Part shown: positions 16,255 to 24,514 of the stretch, in pieces
Layout: every line of letters starts with the position of its first letter
How positions within the stretch are numbered: position 1 is the first letter of the stretch
NCBI GenBank assembly: GCA_903904855.1
Contig: CAIVEH010000058.1
Coordinates: 1-64,000, forward strand
From: an uncultured Bacteroidota bacterium
GTDB lineage: Bacteria; Bacteroidota; Bacteroidia; Chitinophagales; Chitinophagaceae
Direction: 5' to 3'
DNA: 64,000 nt
Position numbers and translations under genes: made by a program
Notes under the pieces: generated by a model
Told to the model about the DNA's origin: nothing
The model's database searches: none
What the model saw: the letters and a program-made list of their open reading frames with translations, nothing else

Positions 16255-17406
16255 ATGAGAAATTTTTTTATACTGATAATAGCTGTCCTTTTTAGTTTTT
16301 CTACATTTGCTCAAAGAGTTAAAAATATTCAGGAGCAAAGTATCCAATGGGTAAACTCTGGTGAGGCTAATCTGTTACAGGGAATGCCTTCAGCCAGAAC
16401 TACAGCTATTGGCGACACTTTTACACTTTCTCATACGCCGGCCAGCGATACTATCACCACTTATACTGTGGGTCACAACAGTGGTTACGTTACCGGCACC
16501 AACCTATGGAATGACAAAGCTTTTGCAGAGCGATATGATTTTAATGGGTCAGATAGTTCTGTTGAGGTATTGGGTGTTTTTGCTTTGTTTGCCGGAAAGG
16601 TAAATCCAGCTTCTACTCAAACTGTCAATTTCAATGTTTGGGGTACAACCTACCCTGTAGCCATTAGTGGTTCACTAATCTACAATAGTTTCCCAAATAC
16701 AATTCTCGATTCAGTTACAGCTCCTGTCACTACACTAGGAATCGGAACAACTATAGATACTTTGAAAAAGTTTCTTTTTGCTTCACCCACCACATTTTTA
16801 CCAAGTTCCTTTTTTGTTGGTTACAGCATGAACTACTTTTTTGATACTGCTACCGGCTCCACTCTGAATGGTGATAACTTCGGGTTGGCCTGTTCAAAAA
16901 AAGGGGAGAGATATCCTGCTGGTCCTGCTGGTTTGTATACATTGGAATACAATGCTAACCCTGGAATTGATACTACCCTGGATACCATTTTAAATGTCCA
17001 GAATGCAACACAGGGCTCAGATAATACATGGTACGATAACTACACTCAAAACGATTCAATCAAAAACAATCTGGCTATATACCCGATAGTAGCTATCGGG
17101 CATACAATTGCAGGCGTCGGCAGTATCACCAGAAATAGTCTTACCTTCTTTGGTAATTATCCAAATCCAGCAACTGACTACACCAATATCCGGTTTTCAT
17201 TAAGTACAGTTAATTCTGTTACCATTATGATCACCAATATGTCTGGCCAATTAATAAAAACCATTCAGAAAAATAATCTATCCACAGGTGAGCATCTTAT
17301 CAATGTAAACACCTCTGAATTACCCGCAGGAGATTATCTGTACCTGATCCATACATCAGGAGGAGATGGCGTTGCCGGAAAGATGAGTAAGTTAAATTAT
17401 CCGTAA
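16255..17406 (+). CDS. T9SS type A sorting domain-containing protein, paralogue of the preceding gene
   Basis: Same architecture: AERYDFNGSDSSVEVLGV, FFVGYSMNY, NSLTFFGNYPNPATDYTNIRFSL...LPAGDYLYLIHTSGGDGVAGKM. Confidence 0.88.
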   Translation: MRNFFILIIAVLFSFSTFAQRVKNIQEQSIQWVNSGEANLLQGMPSARTTAIGDTFTLSHTPASDTITTYTVGHNSGYVTGTNLWNDKAFAERYDFNGSDSSVEVLGVFALFAGKVNPASTQTVNFNVWGTTYPVAISGSLIYNSFPNTILDSVTAPVTTLGIGTTIDTLKKFLFASPTTFLPSSFFVGYSMNYFFDTATGSTLNGDNFGLACSKKGERYPAGPAGLYTLEYNANPGIDTTLDTILNVQNATQGSDNTWYDNYTQNDSIKNNLAIYPIVAIGHTIAGVGSITRNSLTFFGNYPNPATDYTNIRFSLSTVNSVTIMITNMSGQLIKTIQKNNLSTGEHLINVNTSELPAGDYLYLIHTSGGDGVAGKMSKLNYP

Positions 17407-17481
17407 CACCGATAATTACTTACTTCAGTATAAATATTGCTACCCTCAATAATCATATAGCCTTGGCTCGTTTAGGTAAGT

Positions 17482-18900
17482 TTATTGCAGTAGCTTTTCA
17501 ATCTGAGCAATAAGTTCATCAGAAGCAAATGGACTTATTACATGATCCACGTTTGCAAACCTGCCCTCTTTATCTATCAGGTAATGGCAGGGTATACTTT
17601 CTGCTTCATATTTCTTTACTACATCCGCCTCTCTGCCTTTTTCCAGATGTGTGTTAATACCATCGGCAGTAAATGCTTTTACAGCGCCTTTCCATATTGC
17701 CTCATCTTCATCTATCGATACGTATACAAATGCAACTGCCTTGCCCTTAAAATGATCCCTTACAATCTGAGCATTTTTCATTTCACCTATGCATGGCACA
17801 CACCCCCTCGACCAGAAGTCTATATAAACCACTTTACCCTTCAGGGCCGATAGCTTCATTTTAGCTCCATCAGGAGTGGTGATATCAAAATCTATTTCGG
17901 GCTTACCGGGGGTTGTTAACCTTCTTTGCTCTATTGCTTCCCGCAGTATTGCAAGGTTTTTACTTTGTGGGAAATGTGCTTTATAGGCAGCAAACTCATG
18001 CTCTACCTGCCCCATCCGGGTATGAGACAGTGAGTTATAAATATGGTGGCCTACAAGAAATTCAGCGGTTAAAGGCGGCATTTCCCGATATACCCTGGCA
18101 AATACAGAATCCTGCCATTCATCAGTCTCCATCTTTATCTTTTTCCGGGCATTTTCACCAGATAATCTTGATGAAAAAAAGTTATTAAGGTATGCTCTAT
18201 AGGACCCCATTGGCAGAAGCTTATCGTCAAACATTGCGGGAATACTGTCTGTAATGTCATATAATTCAGCAGGAATATCTTTTACACTCATGCTTTTCTG
18301 CCTGATTGATTCATGCCTGAATGGATACATATGCATGGTGTACCATACCTCATACTGGTTCGCCTTTCTTATATAGCCGGTAAAAGTTTCCGGCAGGCTT
18401 TTGGCGTTTTTATCTATGTACTTATCCTCATCTTCTATAAGCTTTTTCAGTGCAGCCTTATATTCTTCAGGTTCTTTAAAACCCAGCAGTTGGGCATGAT
18501 TGTCCACAGAGCGGGTGTTATGTTTCTCCCGCACACATTTTGCCAGGTAGTTGGCAATATCACTCCCCTTACCTTCATAGTGCAGTGTGCTATCAAAGTT
18601 AGCTGCATCAACAGTTAAGACCAGATCGGCATCTGGTTCTGCATAAATTTCTGTTTCTTCTTTACCGTTTGAAATTCTCAGGTTGGTATATCCTTCAGGA
18701 ATACTAAATGCCAAACTGAAGTCTCCATTGTCTAATTTAGCTTTATACACAATGGGCTTGTATACAATAGCGGGCAGGCTGTAGCTTATTTTAACAGAGT
18801 CGGCAAGCTGATTCTTAATATGCCCTTTCAGGTGAAAATTGTCTTTGGCAGAGGCGCATATGCCAGGGGCGACAAGCAACAGAAGGATCAGGTTTTTCAT
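17482..18900 (-). CDS. TlpA-like thioredoxin-fold protein with N-terminal DUF4369-like region
   Basis: KGKVVYIDFWSRGCVPCIGEM (CxxC) ... YEAESIPCHYLIDKEG. Confidence 0.85.
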   Translation of the reverse strand: MKNLILLLLVAPGICASAKDNFHLKGHIKNQLADSVKISYSLPAIVYKPIVYKAKLDNGDFSLAFSIPEGYTNLRISNGKEETEIYAEPDADLVLTVDAANFDSTLHYEGKGSDIANYLAKCVREKHNTRSVDNHAQLLGFKEPEEYKAALKKLIEDEDKYIDKNAKSLPETFTGYIRKANQYEVWYTMHMYPFRHESIRQKSMSVKDIPAELYDITDSIPAMFDDKLLPMGSYRAYLNNFFSSRLSGENARKKIKMETDEWQDSVFARVYREMPPLTAEFLVGHHIYNSLSHTRMGQVEHEFAAYKAHFPQSKNLAILREAIEQRRLTTPGKPEIDFDITTPDGAKMKLSALKGKVVYIDFWSRGCVPCIGEMKNAQIVRDHFKGKAVAFVYVSIDEDEAIWKGAVKAFTADGINTHLEKGREADVVKKYEAESIPCHYLIDKEGRFANVDHVISPFASDELIAQIEKLLQ

Positions 18901-19042
18901 GAGCTCATATTTATGAAGGATTACTAAAAATATGATTTTATCTGTAAATCACACAATAAATAACCTTATTAAATAAGCAGATCAAAACCTAAACTGCAAA
19001 CATTACATTCTGAAATAAATACGTCATAGTTTGGGATTAAAA

Positions 19043-20368
19043 TCAGAGTTGAAAAAGAATAGGTAAATAAAAATAGGCTGCAACGGGCTTACCTTTTATT
19101 GTTCCGGGCTTCCAGTCGGGCATTGTACGAATAACCCTGAGCGCTTCCTCTCCTAAAGAGATATCTGGAGTCCTTACAATTTCCGGATTAACAATTTTCC
19201 CATTTTCATTTACTATAAAATGAATGACAACCCTTCCCTGAATCCCCTTTTTCTTCGCATCCTCAGGGTATTTCAGATTGTCGGCCAAGAATTTAGGAAC
19301 ATCAAAATTTGATTCAGGCTTTCTGTCCATCCCGTCCAAAGAATTATAAACGCGATGCTCGTTTACTGCAAGTTTACCATCCCTTGTTACAGTATCATAA
19401 ATCGTGTCATAATCCTTATGAATCAGGCTGGGATCGTGCTCCTTAACCGGAGGATTGACTGCTGTTAATGCATCAGCTTGACTCTTGGTTGATTCAATGC
19501 CGTTTTGCTGGTTGATTTTATTCTCTTTTGGGTTACAGCTCTGCATATAAATTAAACATAAAAAACTAAGCATGGTGGCTGCACCAATTTTAAATAGGGT
19601 TAAAAATCTCGCTGCCTGCCCTAAAGGGCTTTTTTGAAGCATCATAATTCTGCGTTTTAAGGGGTGAATAATAAATGAATGTATAATTGAGAATGACTGC
19701 GTTTGAAAAACTGACGACAACAGTAATTGTGAATACATTGCTTTATCCGCATTTACCAGTTCATCGGCCTGAAATTCATGTACCTGTTGTAGTTCTTTTT
19801 TAATCCACATCAGCAATATATTAGGCCATATAAATGCTTGAAGTGAAGTTAGCAGAAGCATATCGCGGGTATGATTCAGTTGAATATGCGCACATTCATG
19901 TGCCAGTATGGTATCGTTGATTGCATTATCAGGAAAGAATATATAGCTGCCAAAACTACCCGGCCCGAAGTCCGGAGCTATTATCAGTTTATATGCGCCA
20001 TGGTCCACCTGCTGGTTATTCCTTATCAGTTGCCAAATTCGAAAACCCTGCCAAAATTGCCACACAAGAATAATACCGGCTACAAGTAAATAAGCAACAG
20101 GGAACCAGCCCACATTATTGCGAAATGCATCTGTATGCTTACTCCCGGAGACTATAATTGCTGGCAGATAAAATTGCAGCATAGCTTCATTTTGCAACTG
20201 CGGGCTATACCTTTCCGGCAAATGTATCAAGGGCATTATTAATGGAATAACTGCCGATGATATCAGGTAATATCTGCTCAGTTGATACAATGGCCTGTTG
20301 CGCAGAAACATGATATAAATGGCCAGCATAGCCATTGTGTATAGGATTACCTGAAATAAGTACAACAT
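19043..20368 (-). CDS. BlaR1/MecR1-type M56 peptidase with C-terminal TonB domain
   Basis: TM N-terminus, HECAHIQLNHTRDMLLL (HExxH), C-terminal GRVVIHFIVNENGKIVNPEIVRTPD... energy-transducing TonB domain. Confidence 0.9.
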   Translation of the reverse strand: MLYLFQVILYTMAMLAIYIMFLRNRPLYQLSRYYLISSAVIPLIMPLIHLPERYSPQLQNEAMLQFYLPAIIVSGSKHTDAFRNNVGWFPVAYLLVAGIILVWQFWQGFRIWQLIRNNQQVDHGAYKLIIAPDFGPGSFGSYIFFPDNAINDTILAHECAHIQLNHTRDMLLLTSLQAFIWPNILLMWIKKELQQVHEFQADELVNADKAMYSQLLLSSVFQTQSFSIIHSFIIHPLKRRIMMLQKSPLGQAARFLTLFKIGAATMLSFLCLIYMQSCNPKENKINQQNGIESTKSQADALTAVNPPVKEHDPSLIHKDYDTIYDTVTRDGKLAVNEHRVYNSLDGMDRKPESNFDVPKFLADNLKYPEDAKKKGIQGRVVIHFIVNENGKIVNPEIVRTPDISLGEEALRVIRTMPDWKPGTIKGKPVAAYFYLPILFQL

Positions 20369-20374
20369 AAGCGC

Positions 20375-20755
20375 TTATTTTTTAGTTGAATTATTTTTCA
20401 GTTCTTTCAGTATGCTTTCCAGGTCCTCAATGCTTATATCTTTCTCTTTCGCAAAAAAGGAAAACATATTGGAATACGACCCTTCGAAATATCCTTTTAC
20501 AAATTGCTTCATCGACCGCCTCGTATAGTCTTCTTTCTTCACCAATGGGTAATACCTGTTCGATTTACCGAACGATTCAAAAGAAACTACCCCTTTATCA
20601 CAGAGTATTTTTATGATGGTAGATATGGTATTATAATGAGGTTTAGGTTCTGGCAGTTCGTCTACAATCTCTTTTACAAATGCTTTGTCTAGTTTCCATA
20701 ATACCTGCATTATTTCTTCTTCGGCTTTCGTCAGTGGTTTGAATGGTGTTTTCAT
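20375..20755 (-). CDS. BlaI/MecI/CopY family transcriptional repressor
   Basis: PLTKAEEEIMQVLWKLDKAFVKEIVDELPEPKPHYNTISTIIKILCDKGVV. Confidence 0.93.
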   Translation of the reverse strand: MKTPFKPLTKAEEEIMQVLWKLDKAFVKEIVDELPEPKPHYNTISTIIKILCDKGVVSFESFGKSNRYYPLVKKEDYTRRSMKQFVKGYFEGSYSNMFSFFAKEKDISIEDLESILKELKNNSTKK

Positions 20756-20765
20756 ATCTGCTTCA

Positions 20766-20819
20766 ACTAAATTTTTAGTAAACCTACTAACTTTTTAGTT
20801 TACAAACTAATTTTTTAGT
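20766..20819. promoter_or_regulatory. Candidate BlaI-type operator array: three dyads ACTAA-N4-TTAGT
   Basis: ACTAAATTTTTAGT (20766), ACTAACTTTTTAGT (20786), ACTAATTTTTTAGT (20806), exactly 20 bp apart, just upstream of the blaI-like start. Confidence 0.8.
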
Positions 20820-20908
20820 TATAATTTCAAAAATTCTTTTTTTCACTCCCGGTTTTACCCATTAAATTGCTACTCTCCTGTTTTTATAATGCCTTTAGCA
20901 GAATAGTT

Positions 20909-20916
20909 TATTTTTG
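20909..20916 (+). promoter_or_regulatory. Bacteroidota -7 promoter element TATTTTTG upstream of waaA
   Basis: TAnnTTTG match upstream of ATG 20952. Confidence 0.4.
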
Positions 20917-20951
20917 CACCGCTTTACCATTTGGCTTTAATCAGTTGCTAT

Positions 20952-22277
20952 ATGAAAAACACCGGAAGTAATAGAGTTGAGGCTGATGGTTCAAAGGGTA
21001 ATTCATTACCGCGCCGCTTGCTGATGCTCTTTCTTTACGATTTTTTCCTTTCCCTTTATGTAATTGCAATAAAGGTTTATGGCTTATTCAACGGGAAGGC
21101 AGGCAAATGGATTAGCGGAAGAAAAGACTGGGAACAAAACTATACCCAGCTACTTAAAACTGTGGAAAAGAGAATCTGGTTTCATTGTTCATCGGTAGGT
21201 GAATATGAGCAGGCAAAACCAGTTATTGAAGCTTTAAAACAGCAATATCCTGATCATAAAATAGCTGTAACTTTTTTCTCCCCTTCAGGCTTCGAGGCCT
21301 GCAAGAAGACACCGCTTGTTGACTACATACTTTATCTTCCTCCCGACAATAATGCTAATGCCCAAACTTTCATTAATCTGATTCATCCGGCGTTAGCTGT
21401 CTTTGTAAAATACGAATTCTGGTATCACTATCTCGCCGAACTGAAAAAGCAAGGAATACCCACAATAATTGTTTCTGGGGCTTTCAGGCCTGAGCAGCCT
21501 TTCTTTAAGTGGTATGGTGGCCTGTTCCGGGATATGCTCACCTGCTTTGATTTCTTTTTCCTGCAGGATGAACAATCTTCTCTTGATCTGAATAAAATCG
21601 GCATCGATACAAACATTACCATCTCCGGCGATACCCGCTACGACAGGGTTTCAGCTATTGCTAAAAGCATCACACCTATATCAGCTATCGAACAGTTCAA
21701 AGGCTCAAACAAAGTACTAATTGCCGGCAGCAGCTGGCCTGCAGATGAAGAGGTAATTCTTGCCTGCCTGCCCATCCTCCCTGCCAACTGGAAATTAATC
21801 ATTGCACCTCATGAAATCGACGAACCGCACATACGCAAAATACAAAAGCTCTTCGGGAGCCAATCCATCCTTTTTTCCGAGCTGGATGACGAATACACCG
21901 GCTTCGATAAGCGGATACTGATCATTAACAATATTGGTATGCTCTCCCGCCTTTATGCCTGTGGCGATATAGCTTTTGTAGGCGGCGGATTTTATAAGGG
22001 AGGCATCCACAACATATTGGAGCCAGCAGTCTTTGGAGTACCTGTTATTTTCGGTCCGGTTTATCAAAAATTTGTTGAGGCAAAAGAAATGGCTGCATTG
22101 GATATTGTCTTTCCTGTAAAAGACAAAGGCGAATGCGCCATCAGACTTAAAAAGCTCATCAATGATGATGCTTACCATCAATCTATTCATAATTCTTTAC
22201 TGGCTTTCATGAAACAACATACCGGTGCAACCAATACCATAATGGATGTGATAAAAGCAAAGAAATGGCTGGAATAA
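20952..22277 (+). CDS. waaA: 3-deoxy-D-manno-octulosonic acid transferase
   Basis: IWFHCSSVGEYEQAKPVIEALK, VTFFSPSGFEA, VFVKYEFWYHYLAELKKQGIPTIIVSGAFR, FVGGGFYKGGIHNILEPAVFGVPVIFGP. Confidence 0.95.
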   Translation: MKNTGSNRVEADGSKGNSLPRRLLMLFLYDFFLSLYVIAIKVYGLFNGKAGKWISGRKDWEQNYTQLLKTVEKRIWFHCSSVGEYEQAKPVIEALKQQYPDHKIAVTFFSPSGFEACKKTPLVDYILYLPPDNNANAQTFINLIHPALAVFVKYEFWYHYLAELKKQGIPTIIVSGAFRPEQPFFKWYGGLFRDMLTCFDFFFLQDEQSSLDLNKIGIDTNITISGDTRYDRVSAIAKSITPISAIEQFKGSNKVLIAGSSWPADEEVILACLPILPANWKLIIAPHEIDEPHIRKIQKLFGSQSILFSELDDEYTGFDKRILIINNIGMLSRLYACGDIAFVGGGFYKGGIHNILEPAVFGVPVIFGPVYQKFVEAKEMAALDIVFPVKDKGECAIRLKKLINDDAYHQSIHNSLLAFMKQHTGATNTIMDVIKAKKWLE

Positions 22278-22356
22278 TCTGATCTGATCCTGGATTTGCA
22301 AATCTGCCTGAAAAATTATTTTGTTTCCATTTTTTGTTTTTTACGTACAGAATAAA

Positions 22357-22364
22357 TAACTTTG
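22357..22364 (+). promoter_or_regulatory. Bacteroidota -7 promoter element TAACTTTG upstream of the TA module
   Basis: TAnnTTTG match. Confidence 0.4.
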
Positions 22365-22384
22365 TCGTATAAAATAGTGGTATT

Positions 22385-22639
22385 ATGGATGCCAAGGTAA
22401 CTTTAAGTTTTGATGCAAACATTATAGATAAGGCCAAGAACTATGCCGAAAGTCAGGGCATAAGCCTCAGCAGGCTTACCGAAATCCTGTTGCGCAAAGC
22501 CACTCATGGAGGATATCGGGAAATTGAAGATATTCCTATAGCCAGTTGGGTTACCACATTATCCGAAGGTGAATCTGAATATATCACTCCACGGAAGCGG
22601 AAAGACACCAAAAAGGAATATTATAACAGTAAAAAATGA
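22385..22639 (+). CDS. DUF6364-family (ribbon-helix-helix-like) antitoxin
   Basis: KVTLSFDANIIDKAKNYAESQGISLSRLTEILLRK; coupled to PIN toxin. Confidence 0.85.
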   Translation: MDAKVTLSFDANIIDKAKNYAESQGISLSRLTEILLRKATHGGYREIEDIPIASWVTTLSEGESEYITPRKRKDTKKEYYNSKK

Positions 22640-23052
22640 GGTTCTTTTTAGACGCCAATATCCTGATATCTGTACTTAATAAGGAGTTTCCTCAATATAC
22701 CTATACATCCAGGATACTTAGTATGACTGAGGAAAATAAATCAGTTACCCTGGTAACAACAAATATTTGCCTTGCCATTGCTTTTTATTTTGCAGAAAAA
22801 AAACATGGTGAAGTTCAGGCAAAAAAGAAAATCGGACTTTTAGTTGAGCATCTTGATATAGCTGATTGTGGTAACAGGGAAGCTATTTCAGTTATGCAAA
22901 ACAAGAAAATACACGATTTTGAAGATGGCCTCCAATATTATGCAGCTTTACACTCCAACTGCAACTGCATTGTAAGCAATGATCAGGACGACTTTTATTT
23001 TTCAGATCTTCCCGTTTATAATGCAGAACGCTTTTTCAGAAAGTATGTGTGA
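22636..23052 (+). CDS. PIN-domain toxin (VapC-like)
   Basis: MRFFLDANILISVLNKEFPQY...DFEDGLQYYAALHSNCNCIVSNDQDDFYFSDLPVYNAERFF; ATGA overlap with antitoxin. Confidence 0.88.
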   Translation: MRFFLDANILISVLNKEFPQYTYTSRILSMTEENKSVTLVTTNICLAIAFYFAEKKHGEVQAKKKIGLLVEHLDIADCGNREAISVMQNKKIHDFEDGLQYYAALHSNCNCIVSNDQDDFYFSDLPVYNAERFFRKYV

Positions 23053-23138
23053 CCAAAACCCATACTGCTCCTGTTTTCCAATGTATAGCAGCTGATTTAC
23101 TGTTGAATCTTTTTCCAACCAAATATGTGTAAATGAAT

Positions 23139-23166
23139 AAAGCCGCTACATTTCTGTAACGGCTTT
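23139..23166. terminator. Bidirectional terminator-like hairpin
   Basis: AAAGCCGcTACAtttcTGTAaCGGCTTT between convergent genes, followed by T-rich sequence. Confidence 0.7.
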
Positions 23167-23198
23167 GTTCTTTTATTTAGTATCATTATTTGATCAGA

Positions 23199-24449
23199 TT
23201 ACAGGCTGTCATATTTCTTTTTCACTTCCCCATACTTATCCATTTTACTGAGCCTTGAATAAATATCCATAAGCGCTTTTAAAGTGTTCTTATACGTATT
23301 TTTCTCGTCGGCCTTCAGGTCCTTCTGACTGCCATATACACTATTCGCTTTCTCAAAATAAGGACTGGCTTTTGCAAAGAATCCATCTCTTTGCGCCTTC
23401 AGATTGTCGTATTTTTTCATGTCAGCGTCCGTTGAACCGGTTATCGCATTCATCTGATTATTCACATCTGTGGCCTGGTTAAAATAAAGAGCGCCAAAAT
23501 TGTAGTTGAATGACGGATTTTCGGGAGCTAATTTAAGGGCCTTTTGATAGGCATCTTCCGATTTTGTATAATAATCAGCAGAGTTGGCAGGCTTCTTACC
23601 ATCTTTAGGACTGGCCATACCAAGATAAGTAGTAGCTATGTTAAACTGAATCTCTGCATTATTAGGATCCTTTGCTGCAGCATCTTCCAGTTTTTTTACT
23701 ATTTCATCGTCCTTGCCTGCTGAAATATAATAATTCAACTCCTTGTTCCTGATAAATACATCATCCGGAAATTCTTTCCTTCCCTCCTGTATAGCTGCCA
23801 GTTCTTCGTCTTTTTTATTCAGTTTTTCCAACGCATCAACCAGGCATTCGTAAATGTTTGATTTTTTGGTTATCGGATTATTTTTCACTTTGGTAAGCAT
23901 CGGTACAGCTTCTTCATATTTCATCTGGTAATAAGCGCTGTTTGCCAAGGTCTGCATTGCCTCTGCAGCAATTGTGTCTACAGTCTTTTGCTGCGTGGCA
24001 GTGAGCTTATCAAACCTTTTCATATCACGGATCTTAAGCACTATTTTCATAGACTCAGTCGCCTGATCCAGGTTTTTGTTATTGTATGCTGTGGCCCCAT
24101 CATTATAATACAGAAAAGCAGCTATACCCAGCAATTGATCAACCGTACTTTTTTCATACTCTGGTTTCAATTCTATGAGCTTAAATAAAGAAGCAGTTGC
24201 TTCCTTGAAGGGATTTGCAGCCTTATATTTATCTACATTCTGCAGACTATAATAAATCTGTGCTTTCACAAACAATGCTTTGGGTTTCTCCTTGGTTTCA
24301 CTGTTACCCATTGCTTTATCTATATCCTCCTTAGCCTCGTCGTAGTTCTTGCTTTGAAGAGCTACCCCTGCTGAGGTAACATACGTATCCTGAGCCATGC
24401 TATTCAGGGAGAGCGCTAAGGCGGCTAATATCATTACAGCTTTTTTCAT
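23199..24449 (-). CDS. Tetratricopeptide repeat protein
   Basis: Signal peptide; TPR-like ALFVKAQIYYSLQN, AEIQFNIATTYLGMA..., AYQKALKLAPENPSFNYNFGALYFNQA. Confidence 0.85.
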   Translation of the reverse strand: MKKAVMILAALALSLNSMAQDTYVTSAGVALQSKNYDEAKEDIDKAMGNSETKEKPKALFVKAQIYYSLQNVDKYKAANPFKEATASLFKLIELKPEYEKSTVDQLLGIAAFLYYNDGATAYNNKNLDQATESMKIVLKIRDMKRFDKLTATQQKTVDTIAAEAMQTLANSAYYQMKYEEAVPMLTKVKNNPITKKSNIYECLVDALEKLNKKDEELAAIQEGRKEFPDDVFIRNKELNYYISAGKDDEIVKKLEDAAAKDPNNAEIQFNIATTYLGMASPKDGKKPANSADYYTKSEDAYQKALKLAPENPSFNYNFGALYFNQATDVNNQMNAITGSTDADMKKYDNLKAQRDGFFAKASPYFEKANSVYGSQKDLKADEKNTYKNTLKALMDIYSRLSKMDKYGEVKKKYDSL

Positions 24450-24514
24450 ATCACTAAGCTTTAATTTGCGGATTGCTTTTTATTTACTGATTCTATTTAG
24501 TTAGTCTGTATTAT

